Assembly (NCBI RefSeq): GCF_002885975.1 | Contig: NZ_POSP01000003.1 | Span: 2,232,001-2,296,000, forward strand | Direction: 5' to 3' | Length of the DNA stretch: 64,000 nucleotides | Source of the DNA: Paucibacter aquatile | Lineage (GTDB): Bacteria; Pseudomonadota; Gammaproteobacteria; Burkholderiales; Burkholderiaceae_C | In this document: piece by piece, positions 33,761-43,100 of the stretch | Layout: every line of letters begins with the position of its first letter | Position numbering within the stretch: position 1 is the stretch's first letter | Notes under the pieces: model-generated | Told to the model about the DNA's origin: nothing | The model's database searches: none | The model's input: the letters and a program-made list of their open reading frames with translations, nothing else | Position numbers and translations under genes: made by a program

Positions 33761-34441
33761 ATGAAGCTCTACATCGGCAACAAGAACTACTCCTCCTGGT
33801 CCATGAGGCCCTGGGTGCTGCTCAAGGCCTTCGGCATCCCCTTCGAGGAGGTGAAGCTGCGCTTTGATTTCACCCCCGGCTCGGCCTTTTATCAGGCCCT
33901 GGCCGCGCTGACTCCGGTGGGCAAGGTGCCGCTGATGGTCGAAGACGATGGTTTCGTCATCTGGGACACCCTGGCCATCACCGAAACCCTGGCCGAGCAG
34001 CACCCCGAGCACGCCATCTGGCCGCGCGGCGCCCGCCAGCGCGCCCGCGCCCGCAGCCTCTGTGCCGAGATGCACGCCGGATTTGGCACCCTGCGCAGCC
34101 TGTGTCCGATGAATATCGACGCGGACTTGCAGGCGGTGGGCACCCGCCTGCTGGCCACCGAGCCCAAGCTCAAGGCCGACCTGGCCCGCGTGGACGCGCT
34201 CTGGAGCGAGGCCCTGGCCGCCAGCGACGGGCCCTTTCTCTTCGGCGCCTTCAGCGCGGCCGACGCCTACTTCGCCCCGGTGGTGATGCGCGTCACCCGC
34301 TACGGCCTGCCGCTGACCGCCGCGGCGCAGGCCTATGTGCAGGCCATCGAGGCGCACCCGGCGGTGCAGGCCTTCGTGGCCGATGCCCTGGCCGAGCGCG
34401 ACTTCATCGCCGAGGATGAGCCCTACCGAACCCAAGCCTGA
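33761..34441 (+). CDS. Glutathione S-transferase family protein
   Basis: N-terminal thioredoxin-fold domain (MKLYIGNKNYSSWSMRPWVL, with Ser in the SSWS segment as likely thiolate-activating residue; VGKVPLMVEDDGFVIWDTLA is the cis-Pro/Ser glutathione site). The C-terminal helical domain includes ASDGPFLFGAFSAADAYFAP. About 226 residues. Single gene ending at a bidirectional terminator. The natural substrate cannot be inferred. Confidence 0.92.
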   Translation: MKLYIGNKNYSSWSMRPWVLLKAFGIPFEEVKLRFDFTPGSAFYQALAALTPVGKVPLMVEDDGFVIWDTLAITETLAEQHPEHAIWPRGARQRARARSLCAEMHAGFGTLRSLCPMNIDADLQAVGTRLLATEPKLKADLARVDALWSEALAASDGPFLFGAFSAADAYFAPVVMRVTRYGLPLTAAAQAYVQAIEAHPAVQAFVADALAERDFIAEDEPYRTQA

Positions 34442-34468
34442 GGCTCGCACGCGGCCGACCACAAAAAA

Positions 34469-34489
34469 AGCGCCTCACGGCGCTTTTTT
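34469..34489. terminator. Bidirectional terminator
   Basis: AGCGCC-TCAC-GGCGCT with A7 before and T6 after, between the convergent GST and PEP-CTERM genes. Confidence 0.88.
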
Positions 34490-34515
34490 CATGGGGAAAC
34501 TGGCTTCTCGTCCGC

Positions 34516-35037
34516 TCAGACCGCCTTGCGCCGGCGAGCGACAAAACCCACGACCCCCAGGCCCGCCAGCAGCAGGGCATAGGTTTCAGGTTCCGGCACC
34601 GGGGTCAGCACCAACGAACCCTGAAAGTTGGCGCCGGCACCCAGACGCGCGCCAGACACGGTGACTTCCACGGAATTGATGTCCGGGAAGCTCAGCGAGC
34701 CCAGGTCGATATTGCTGCCGCTGGCGCCCAAAACCCAGGCCGTGCCGTTGATCTTGACCTCGGAGATCTGGAAACGGCTGCCGCTGATGTCACCCGACAC
34801 GGCGTAACTGCCCAGCAGGGAGCTGAACCCGAAATCGCTGGCGTTCAGCAAAAAGGAAAAGGAGCCGGCCGCATCCGCAGCCGTGATTTGGCGAGCACCG
34901 AACTCGTAGACAAAGGTGCTGCCGTCAAAATAACTCGCTTCGCTCAACGTGGCGGCCGACGCGCCACCTGCACACACGGCCAGCACGGACGCGGCAAACA
35001 CCGAATTCAGATTCATCATCATCTTGCGCATCAACAT
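34516..35037 (-). CDS. PEP-CTERM sorting domain protein
   Basis: The start at 35037 is chosen because GGAG lies six bases upstream. A signal peptide (NSVFAASVLAVCAGGASAA) precedes a beta-rich mature domain of about 120 residues (DGSTFVYEFGARQI, FQISEVKINGTAWVLG). The C-terminal sorting signal is VPEPETYALLLAGLGVVGF with basic end ARRRKAV. About 173 residues. Surface or matrix protein exported through the exosortase pathway; function unknown. Divergent from cca. Confidence 0.85.
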   Translation of the reverse strand: MLMRKMMMNLNSVFAASVLAVCAGGASAATLSEASYFDGSTFVYEFGARQITAADAAGSFSFLLNASDFGFSSLLGSYAVSGDISGSRFQISEVKINGTAWVLGASGSNIDLGSLSFPDINSVEVTVSGARLGAGANFQGSLVLTPVPEPETYALLLAGLGVVGFVARRRKAV

Positions 35038-35223
35038 ACTCAACTCCGTCCGTGGTGTGCTTGCACTGGCATGATCGCCTGCGCTGAGCCGCGCTCAATC
35101 GGCGCGCTCAGCGCGACTGTACCGACATTCACCCCTGAACACCCCCCCGATCCGCGGGGCTCGCAGCGCGAAGAGCGCACAGAAGATTGGCGGCCCCTTG
35201 TTCGAACACACAAGCAGCACCTC

Positions 35224-36450
35224 ATGACAACGAAGCAAGCTTTCTTCCTGGTCGGCGGCGCGGTGCGCGATGCCCTGCTGGGCTGGCCCGTGAAAGACCG
35301 CGACTGGCTGGTGGTGGGCGGCGACCCGGCCCAGATGCGGGAGGCCGGCTTCGTCGCCGTGGGCCGCGACTTCCCGGTCTTCCTGCATCCCGAGACCCAT
35401 GAGGAGTACGCACTGGCCCGCACCGAGCGCAAGACGGCGCCCGGCTACCACGGCTTCGCCTTCCATGCGGCGGCCGATGTGACGCTGGAGCAGGACCTGG
35501 CGCGGCGCGACCTCACGATCAACGCCATGGCCCAGGACGACGGCGGCCAGATCATCGACCCCTACGGCGGCCGGCGCGATCTGGCCGACAAGCTGCTGCG
35601 CCATGTCTCGCCGGCCTTTGCCGAGGACCCGGTGCGCATCCTGCGCCTGGCCCGCTTTGCTGCCCGCTTCGAAGGCTTCAGCGTGGCGCCGGAGACGCAG
35701 GCCCTGATGTGCGAGATGGTGGCCGCGGGCGAGGTCGATGCCCTGGTGGCCGAGCGCGTCTGGCAGGAGTTCGCCAAAGGCCTGATGGAGGCGCGGCCCG
35801 AACGCATGATCGAGGTGCTGCGCGACTGCGGCGCCCTGGCCCGCCTGGCGCCCGAGCTGGACGCCTTGTTCGGCGTGCCCCAGCCCGCCGCCCATCACCC
35901 GGAGGTCGACACCGGCGTCCATGTGCTGATGGTGCTGCGGCAATGCGCCTTGCAGCAGGCGCCGCTGACGGTGCGCTATGCCTGCCTCTGCCACGACCTG
36001 GGCAAGGGCCTGACGCCAGCCGATGTGCTGCCCCGCCACATCGGCCACGAAGGCCGCGGCCTGCCCCTGGTGCGGCGCCTGAGCGAACGCTGGCGCGTGC
36101 CCAGCGATTGCCGCGAACTGGCCGAGCTGGTCGCGCGCGAACATACCCATGTGCACCAGAGCGAAGCCTTCAGCGCCGAAGCCCGCCTGCGCCTGATGGA
36201 ACGCTGCGATGCCTGGCGCCGGCCCGAACGCTTCGAGCAGCTGCTCTGGGCCTGCGAATGCGATGCCCGCGGCCGGCTGGGGCTGGAAGACCGGCCCTAC
36301 CCGCAGCGTGAAGGACTGCTGAAGGACCTGCGCGCCGTGCAGGCGGTGGACCTGGCGGCCGTCAGCGCGCAGGAGCTGGCCGAGGGGCGCAAGGGGCCGG
36401 AGATCGGGCAGGCGGTGCAGCGGGCGAGGCTCGCGGCGCTGGGCGAATAA
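35224..36450 (+). CDS. cca: CCA-adding enzyme (tRNA nucleotidyltransferase) with HD domain
   Basis: Adds or repairs the 3'-CCA of tRNAs. The start at 35224 gives MTTKQAFFLVGGAVRDALLG, after which DRDW carries the catalytic Asp pair. Next come ARTERKTAPGYHGF, the neck motif LARRDLTINAMAQDD, DPYGGRRDLADKLLRH, and the template-region EDPVRILRLARFAARF. The C-terminal HD domain (HPEVDTGVHVLMVLRQCA, CLCHDLGKG) gives the class-I gammaproteobacterial-type multifunctional form with phosphatase/phosphodiesterase activity. About 408 residues. The open frame continues upstream through the divergent promoter and is not part of the protein. Confidence 0.95.
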   Translation: MTTKQAFFLVGGAVRDALLGWPVKDRDWLVVGGDPAQMREAGFVAVGRDFPVFLHPETHEEYALARTERKTAPGYHGFAFHAAADVTLEQDLARRDLTINAMAQDDGGQIIDPYGGRRDLADKLLRHVSPAFAEDPVRILRLARFAARFEGFSVAPETQALMCEMVAAGEVDALVAERVWQEFAKGLMEARPERMIEVLRDCGALARLAPELDALFGVPQPAAHHPEVDTGVHVLMVLRQCALQQAPLTVRYACLCHDLGKGLTPADVLPRHIGHEGRGLPLVRRLSERWRVPSDCRELAELVAREHTHVHQSEAFSAEARLRLMERCDAWRRPERFEQLLWACECDARGRLGLEDRPYPQREGLLKDLRAVQAVDLAAVSAQELAEGRKGPEIGQAVQRARLAALGE

Positions 36451-36698
36451 CTGATAAAAAACGCGGATTCACGGGGGCAGCTCAGCTTCAGTGATGGGGG
36501 CGAGGCCAAGCGGACGACAAGGGGCAAGCTTCACCTTGCCGATTGAAACTCGACCTCGACCTGCCGACTGCCGATCACCGAAAGGGCAAATGTGACAGAC
36601 CCCAGGGGCATTTGCCTTGATCCGCAACTCCAGCCCTGGCTGTAGCCATTGCAAGGGTCAGGTCTTGCCTTCAGGTTTAGGCCTGACCCTCTTGCCTG
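36451..36698. other. Intergenic debris with a REP-like palindrome
   Basis: No gene supported. A REP-type inverted sequence occupies 36655-36689 (GGGTCAGGTC ... GCCTGACCC). The rest probably belongs to decayed insertion sequences. Confidence 0.45.
36655..36689. repeat. REP-like palindrome
   Basis: GGGTCAGGTCTTGCCTT...AGGCCTGACCC. The same GGTCAGGTC/GACCTGACC signature recurs at about 36890-36903 and 39182-39219 and as a half site near 39373. REP sequences of this kind accompany RAYT (TnpA_REP) transposases, and a RAYT fragment is present at 39197-39322. Confidence 0.6.
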
Positions 36699-36878
36699 CT
36701 CAAGGGCTTCAAGCTGAGCCACTACTCGCAGCGCTACCTCGCGGAGTTCCAGTACCGCTTCAACCGGCGCTTTGACCTGCGGGCAATATTGCCAGGACTC
36801 CTGGGCGACGCCATCCGCTCGGGGCCGTGGCGGGAGTACTCAGTGAGGCAGCCGATGCCAGCGGAGATTGCTGCCTAA
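36699..36878 (+). pseudogene. C-terminal fragment of an IS1595-type transposase
   Basis: A 59-codon frame ending at 36876-36878 reads LKGFKLSHYSQRYLAEFQYR and then FNRRFDL. The SQRYLAEFQYRFNRRFDL block is typical of the C-terminus of IS1595/ISXO2-like transposases. The DDE part and the N-terminus are missing; the fragment begins at a REP-like palindrome and ends just before another half palindrome. Confidence 0.55.
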
Positions 36879-36911
36879 TCAGGCAGGTTTGAGACCTGAC
36901 CCTCGGCCGTT

Positions 36912-37142
36912 CTAGCGCGTCGTAGAAGTCCCATGCTTCGGACAAAGGACTCGGCCATCGGCACTTTCGGACCACCCAGCCTCGCGAGCACGATTGGCCA
37001 TGCCTTTGGCCCACTCTTCCACCGGATCAGTCGCAGGCTCATCCAGCGTCGGTTGGAACACGCTGCCGCAGCCCTCCACTTGGCACGAGATCAATAGCTC
37101 CGAGTAGGCAAGAGTTTCCATGGCCTCCTCAGGCTTACTCAT
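36912..37142 (-). CDS. Putative immunity protein of the orphan RHS tip (small Cys-rich)
   Basis: A 76-residue protein whose ATG overlaps the stop of the truncated RHS gene (ATGA), the usual position of an RHS immunity gene. It has a Cys pattern CQVEGC near residue 20 and CPKH near residue 67, possibly a small zinc-ribbon. The middle is acidic (DEPATDPVEEWAKG). No known immunity family is recognised, so the role rests on position, size and acidity. Without its own promoter it would depend on RHS transcription. Confidence 0.5.
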   Translation of the reverse strand: MSKPEEAMETLAYSELLISCQVEGCGSVFQPTLDEPATDPVEEWAKGMANRAREAGWSESADGRVLCPKHGTSTTR

Positions 37143-39064
37143 GGTTTGAACGCTCCATTGACGATGTTTCGCAACTGTTGGACAGCTTCAGGCGTCAGCG
37201 CCTTGAATCTATCAAGTCGATCAATGGCACCTAGGCCGACATCGCGGATATGTGCAGCTGCTCCAGGGGAGGCGGCGTTCCTGACCTTGCTAGCGAATGA
37301 CTCGGCGACCGCTCGAAGCTGAGCGCCGGTATCCAGCGGGAAATGTGTTCCGCCCGATCTGACGATGCTCTCGATTTCACGAATCTTGCCCGGATCTATC
37401 TTGGCCGCAGCCGCCGGTAGTACTTCCTTTGCGGCAGTCCCAACCACCCGAGTTGCCCCAAACAGCCGAGCAACCCAAGGAAGCGCACGCGCCGCGACCA
37501 GCTCAGGCCCCACTACTGTAGCCGCAACCCCTATGGCGACGGCCCCCGCATCCCTGCTTCCCTCGCGTTCCTCGTCACGGGTCATACCCTTGGGGATGAA
37601 ATGGTCGGAGTGTTCAATATTCAACGACACGTGACCCGACGATGGTTCTCGCCCTCCTTGTCCACTGTCGACCAGAACTTCACAGTTCGGGCCCATCGCC
37701 CGGCAATCATCGTTACTGAAGCGCCCATCGGGGTCTGTCCCTGAATACGGCCGGTTGTTCACATACGTGTACCGACCGAAGCCGATTCCCGACTCCGCAT
37801 CCGTCACCACCGGATCCACACTCAAGAACCGCCCCGCGATCGGGTCGTAATACCGCTGCTGCATGTACACCAGATCCGTCTCCGGATCATTCACATGCCC
37901 TGTGAAGCCAATGCTGCTGGTGTTCGGCCCCGGCTTTGTTCCCGCCGCCGTGAAGCCATAAGGCTCATACCGCGTGCGGTTCATCACCACCGGTTGAGCG
38001 GCGCTGTTGGTATGCGCCACCGGGCTGCCCAGCGCATCGGTGTGCACATACTGGGTCTGATTGCCGGCGCTGGCCCACTCGGCGATCTGCTTGCCGCCCA
38101 AATAGATGTAGGCCGTGCTGCCCGCCGGCCGGGGCCCGCCGCTGCTGGTGGCCCAGAGGATCTGCCCGGCCTGGCTGTACAACTGCAAGCGGGTGCTGCC
38201 GTCGCTGCTGGCCACGCGGAAGCGGCGGCCGTGGCCGTCGTAGGTGTAGCCGCCGCCCAGGCTGGCGCTGCTGAGGCGGTTGCCCAGATCGAACGCAAAA
38301 CTCTGGCCGCCCTTGCTGCTGATGTTGCCGCGAGCGTCGTAGCCGTAGTTGGTCTGGCTGCCGTTGGTGACGATGCTGCTCAGGCGATTGCTGGCGTCGT
38401 AGTTCAGCGTGCTGCTGCGGCTGCCGACGGAGGCCGTGCGCAGGTTGTCCACCGCGTCATACGTGTACGTGGCAGTGCCCCAGACGCCGGGCGCATTGGC
38501 CGTCCACAGCCGGTCCAGATCGTCGTACGTCATCGCACGACTGAACACCGCTTCCTGCTGATCGGCGATGGCAGTGACGTTGCCATTGGCGTCGTAGCTG
38601 TACTGGTCTTGCATCACCCCGGCGTCGCGGTTCACCAGGGGCAAGCCGCGCAGGTTCTGCGTTAGGCTGTGGGCAATGCCATTACCCAGGGTATAGCTCG
38701 ACACCGCGCCGTTGGGGTGGAACTTCACGGAGCTGGCGTAGGCACCGGCGCTGCGCGGCTCACCGAGGGCATTGGGCGAATAGGTGACCACCGGGCCACC
38801 CGTGGGGTAGCTCAGGCTGCCGTTGCCGTCGTAGCCCCAGCTGAAGGTAAAACTCTGGCCGGCGTAGCTGAAGGTTTCGTTCTCCAGCAAGCGAAGGGCG
38901 TTGTAGGTGTAGCTCCAGCTGTCACCGCTGCCGGTGCTCACGGTCTTGAGCTTGCCATCGGGCCAGTAGGCCCGCGCCACCGAGGGGCTGCCGTCGCCGT
39001 AGCTGGTGCTGGTCAGCTGGTTGACGGCGTCGTAGACATGGCTGATCCGCGCTGCCACCGGCAC
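37139..39064 (-). CDS. 5'-truncated RHS-repeat protein with orphan C-terminal tip
   Basis: About 641 residues from GTG 39064. YD/RHS repeats (YDAVNQLTSTSYGDG, YDANGNVTAIAD, YDDLDRLWTAN, YGYDARGNISSKGG) run to the core-end motif YYDPIAGRFLSVDPV and TDPDGRFS. The pre-toxin region ends RVVGTAAK, then a unique tip of about 95 residues begins EVLPAAAAKIDPGK. Homology to the long RHS gene extends upstream to 39162, where a stop and REP sequence begin. Relative to it this copy lacks about 80 codons after SAISVP. It has no signal peptide or N-terminal half, so it is probably an orphan module left by toxin replacement. Confidence 0.75.
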   Translation of the reverse strand: MPVAARISHVYDAVNQLTSTSYGDGSPSVARAYWPDGKLKTVSTGSGDSWSYTYNALRLLENETFSYAGQSFTFSWGYDGNGSLSYPTGGPVVTYSPNALGEPRSAGAYASSVKFHPNGAVSSYTLGNGIAHSLTQNLRGLPLVNRDAGVMQDQYSYDANGNVTAIADQQEAVFSRAMTYDDLDRLWTANAPGVWGTATYTYDAVDNLRTASVGSRSSTLNYDASNRLSSIVTNGSQTNYGYDARGNISSKGGQSFAFDLGNRLSSASLGGGYTYDGHGRRFRVASSDGSTRLQLYSQAGQILWATSSGGPRPAGSTAYIYLGGKQIAEWASAGNQTQYVHTDALGSPVAHTNSAAQPVVMNRTRYEPYGFTAAGTKPGPNTSSIGFTGHVNDPETDLVYMQQRYYDPIAGRFLSVDPVVTDAESGIGFGRYTYVNNRPYSGTDPDGRFSNDDCRAMGPNCEVLVDSGQGGREPSSGHVSLNIEHSDHFIPKGMTRDEEREGSRDAGAVAIGVAATVVGPELVAARALPWVARLFGATRVVGTAAKEVLPAAAAKIDPGKIREIESIVRSGGTHFPLDTGAQLRAVAESFASKVRNAASPGAAAHIRDVGLGAIDRLDRFKALTPEAVQQLRNIVNGAFKP

Positions 39065-39181
39065 GCTGATGGCGCTGAGCTGAGACTCGGCTGGGTTGTA
39101 CAGCGCCCACAGGGTTTGTGCGCTTTGCTTGCCGCGCGGGTTGGTGTGGCGGGGCAGCGGACAGTTTAGGGAAACGGCGGA

Positions 39182-39219
39182 GGGTCAGGTCTTGCCTTAA
39201 GAATTGAGACCTGACCCCG
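39182..39219. repeat. REP-like palindrome at the truncation point of the RHS copy
   Basis: GGGTCAGGTCTTGCC...AGACCTGACCCC in inverted arrangement, 20 bp beyond where homology to the main RHS gene stops. It overlaps the end of the RAYT fragment. Confidence 0.6.
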
Positions 39220-39322
39220 AATTTGGACATGCGTCATCCACAAAGATGTCCTCCCGCCTGTCTCCACGTGCGGTCACGTGGTACCGAGCGCCGGGGAACT
39301 CGATGCGAAGTGGCCGGGACAT
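39197..39322 (-). pseudogene. RAYT (TnpA_REP, Y1-type) transposase N-terminal fragment
   Basis: From ATG 39322 the frame reads MSRPLRIEFPGARYHVTARG and then DRREDIFVDDA, the standard N-terminus of REP-associated tyrosine transposases, with the HxH-containing part missing. It runs into the REP palindrome and stops. The fragment explains the REP-like sequences around it. Confidence 0.75.
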
Positions 39323-39399
39323 GGCCTGCATTCTGAGCTGACCGAGCAAGAAAGTGGGAGGGAGTTAATATTTAAGACTTGACCCCGAATTTGTATGAC

Positions 39400-39528
39400 C
39401 CCGAATTTGTAGAGATCGAGAAGCTGGGGCCCAAGGCCAAGCGACAGATCACACAGCTACTTGATTCCTTCATCGAAGGAGAGAAGCTCAAGCAGCGCAT
39501 GAGCGCTACCCGCAAGTCCGAGGCTTGA
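39400..39528 (+). pseudogene. C-terminal fragment resembling an XRE-type regulator
   Basis: The frame ending at 39526-39528 reads FVEIEKLGPKAKRQITQLLD then SFIEGEKLKQRMS, similar to the helical tail of small XRE/HTH regulators. The helix-turn-helix part is absent; upstream is REP sequence. The identification is weak. Confidence 0.35.
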
Positions 39529-39541
39529 GGAACCCCAGACG

Positions 39542-39572
39542 AACAAAGGGCCGCTGTCAGCGGCCCTTTGTT
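39542..39572. terminator. Perfect 14-bp hairpin terminator
   Basis: AACAAAGGGCCGCT-GTC-AGCGGCCCTTTGTT followed by TT on the plus strand. It ends the putative RHS immunity gene (minus strand) and the fragment on the plus strand. Confidence 0.85.
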
Positions 39573-39573
39573 T

Positions 39574-40143
39574 TCATGGTTTGCTTCGCTCTTCGGCAAG
39601 CACCAATTTCTTGACCTCGGCCGGACTCAAGCAAGATCGAATGCGTGCGTACAACTCAGCCGCTTTCGCGTAGTCCCCACGATGGAATGCCTCATCCGCT
39701 TGCGGCCGCACTTGTTTAGCCAGTCCATCAAGCCAGTATTCATCAGCCCAGACCGTGCGTTTTTCCTCAAGTATCGAGAAGAAATGTGGATCACCTTGCA
39801 GCGCTAAAGTCCCATAGCGTTTCAGCAAGGCTCCCTGCGCTTCCAAACCCACGACTACGCCTTCTGCTGTTGATGCGATTGCGTGGCTGTATCGCTTGGC
39901 AGCGTCAGGGTCAACAACCCGGATGATTTCTGCCAATGCATACCGCGTCCCCACATACAAGATATCGACGCCAATTTCATAGGACCGTCGGCCATGAAAG
40001 ACAGATATCTCAACGTCACCATTTTGGTAACGAACAAGCGTTGGCAGCGACTCCACTAACGAGAAGCCAAGATCGTTGAGAAATGCAAACGTCGTCTTGG
40101 CTACGTTCTCGAAGTTGAGGTGCACTCGATCCTGCTCAGACAT
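39574..40143 (-). CDS. Putative immunity protein of the main RHS tip
   Basis: The start at 40143 (MSEQDRVHLNFENVAKTTFA) is preferred because AGGAG sits nine bases upstream. An ATG at 40164 overlapping the RHS stop is an alternative. About 189 residues: an alpha/beta N-terminal domain (FLNDLGFSLVESLPTLVRYQ, EISVFHGRRSYEIGVDIL) followed by helices that could be TPR-like (AFHRGDYAKAAELYARIRS). Lower GC than neighbours, as usual for such genes. The function is inferred from its place directly after the tip. A terminator follows immediately. Confidence 0.6.
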   Translation of the reverse strand: MSEQDRVHLNFENVAKTTFAFLNDLGFSLVESLPTLVRYQNGDVEISVFHGRRSYEIGVDILYVGTRYALAEIIRVVDPDAAKRYSHAIASTAEGVVVGLEAQGALLKRYGTLALQGDPHFFSILEEKRTVWADEYWLDGLAKQVRPQADEAFHRGDYAKAAELYARIRSCLSPAEVKKLVLAEERSKP

Positions 40144-40160
40144 GGCTTTCATCTCCTGCA

Positions 40161-43100
40161 TCATGGTTTCGGCGGCATCCACAAATTGGTGGACCGATCA
40201 AACGTCCAACCGCGATCCATCAAGAGATTGCGCTCGGCGTTGAGAAACTGCCCCGTAGTGTCCAAAGGTGAGGCATCCCGCATCGGTAGGCCACGCCCCA
40301 TTTCCTGGCGTAGCACCCCTGAGTTCTGGGCCCAGTTGGCTTTCGGGTTGCCCATGTTGGGCAATCGATCAAGCAAGGACTTCTCGCCCGCAGGAAGATT
40401 CTGCAAGTCCTTGACTCGGCCAATTACTGTACGTTCAGCCGTTGCTGCGCCCTTTGCCGCAGTCCCAACTACCCGAGTCGCCCCAAACAGCCGAGCAACC
40501 CAAGGAAGCGCACGCGCCGCGACCAGCTCAGGCCCCACTACTGTAGCCGCAACCCCTATGGCGACGGCCCCCGCATCCCTGCTTCCCTCGCGTTCCTCGT
40601 CACGGGTCATACCCTTGGGGATGAAATGGTCGGAGTGTTCAATATTCAACGACACGTGACCCGACGATGGTTCTCGCCCTCCTTGTCCACTGTCGACCAG
40701 AACTTCACAGTTCGGGCCCATCGCCCGGCAATCATCGTTACTGAAGCGCCCATCGGGGTCTGTCCCTGAATACGGCCGGTTGTTCACATACGTGTACCGA
40801 CCGAAGCCGATTCCCGACTCCGCATCCGTCACCACCGGATCCACACTCAAGAATCTGCCCGCAATCGGGTCGTAATACCGCTGCTGCATGTACACCAGAT
40901 CCGTCTCCGGATCATTCACATGCCCCGTGAAGCCAATGCTGCTGGTGTTCGGCCCCGGCTTGGTGCCCGCTGCCGTGAAGCCATAAGGCTCAAACCGCGT
41001 GCGGTTCATCAGCCCGCCTGAGGCATTCGTGTGCGCCACCGGGCTGCCCAGGGCATCGGTGTGCACATACTGGGTCTGGTTGCCGGCGCTGGCCCACTCG
41101 GCAATCTGCTTGCCGCCGAGGTAGATATACGCCGTGCTGCCCCCCGGCCGGGGCCCGCCGTTGCTGGTGGCCCAGAGGATCTGCCCGGCCTGACTGTAAA
41201 GCTGCAAGCGGGTGCTGCCGTCGCTGCTGGCCACGCGGAAGCGGCGGCCGTGGCCGTCGTAGGTGCAGCCGCCGCCCAGGCTGGCGCTGCTGAGGCGGTT
41301 GCCCAGATCGAACGCAAAACTCTGGCCGCCCTTGCTGCTGATGTTGCCGCGGGCGTCATAGCCATAGTTGGCCTGGCTGCCGTTGGTGACGATGCTGCTG
41401 AGCTTGTTGCTGCCGTCGTAGTTCAGCGTGCTGCTGCGGCTGCCGACGATGGCCGTACGCAGGTTGTCCACGGCGTCATACGTGTACGTAGCATTGCCCC
41501 AGACGCGGGGCGCATTGGCCGTCCAGAGTCGGTCCAGATCGTCATACGTCATCGCCCGGTTGAAGAGCCCGTTTTCTTGCTGATCGGCGATGGCGCTGAC
41601 GTTGCCATTGGCGTCGTAGCTGTACTGGTCCTGCATCACCCCGGCGTCGCGATTCACCAGGGGCAGACCGCGCAGGTTTTGCGTCAGGCTGTGGGCAATG
41701 CCGTTGCCCAAGGTGTAGCTCTCCACCGCGCCGTTGGGGTGGAACTTCACGGCGCTGGCGTAGACACCGACGCTGCGCGGCTCCCCCAGGGCATTGGGCG
41801 AATAGGTGACCGAGGGGCTGCCACCTGGAAAAGTCAAACTGCTGAGGCTGCCGTTGCTGTCATAACTCCAGAGAAACTCAAAGGTCTGACCGGCATAGGT
41901 GAACACTTCCTTGTCCAGAAGGCGCAGGCTGTTGTAGTTGTAGCTCCAGTTGTCTCCACTGCCCGTGCTGATGGTCTTGAGCTTGCCGTCGGGCCAGTAG
42001 GTTCGTGTGATGGCAGGGCTGCCATCACCGAACACCGTCGTGTCCAACTGGTTGACCGGGTCATGGCGGTACTTGACACGAGCCGACTCCGGCACGCTGG
42101 CTCGGTCACAGGTGGCGGATGTCAGCCCGACACCGGGCGCGCGCCAGTCGATATTGCCGGCGGCGTCATAGTCCTGGATGGTGGCGCCGACCTCGGGCTC
42201 CACGGTCTTGCACAGGCGCTGGCCTGAGTCATACACATAGCTGCGCGTGACGCTGACGCCATTGCCGCTGCGGGTGATGCTGGTGGGCTTGCCAAAGGCA
42301 TCGCGCGCGATGCTGACGCTCATACCCCCAGGCAGGCCGCCACCGGCCGGCACGCTGATGGCGCTGAGCTGGGCCTCAGATGGGTTGTCCAGCGCCCACA
42401 GGGTTTGTGTGCTTTGCTTGCCGCGCGGGTTGGTGTGGCGGACCTGAAAGCCACTGAGGTACTCGGTCGTGCTGCTCAGGGTGCCGAGTTCACTGTCGGC
42501 ATCTTGCTGCGTGAGGCGACCGAGGGCGTCGTAGCTGCTGCGCTTGCCGGGTGAGCTGACGGCCACCGTGGCGAAATCGCGCTGCGGGTAGCTCTCAAAC
42601 GTCACCCGCCCCTCGGCATCAAACGCTTTGACCGTGACCTTGCGGGTGTTGGCCTCGTCCCCCGCATCAAAGCTGCGTGTCATCACGGGCCGCCAGAACG
42701 CATCGAAGTAGGTGTCGGTCTGGGCATTGCCCTTGCTGATGGTCTGCCGCCAGTGACCGGCAGGCAAGCCGTACTGCGGCGTCCAGTTCTGCGCAAAGGT
42801 CAAGCTGGTACTCGCCCAGCCCGAAGGCGGATTGATGCTGGCCAGTCGGCCCATGCTGTCGTAGCCATAGCCCGTGGTGTAGCCGGCGGCACCGGTGACG
42901 CTGGTCACGAGACCCAGGTCATTCACCACCGCGGACTCGCTGCTGCCATCTGGGTAGCGCACGACCTGTGGCACGCCGCGCCTGTAGTTGTCAAAGTAGG
43001 TGGTGTAGTCGCGACCATCAGTGCGGCTGGCCAGGGTGCCGTCGGTGTTGTAGGTGAAGCGATGTTGGAAGACCCCGAACTTGCTGCTGCTGCGCAGCAT

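Noticed and set aside
36469..36722. Short minus-strand frames with CHICPF-type cysteines
   Set aside because: Too short, no ribosome site, and located in REP and insertion-sequence debris.
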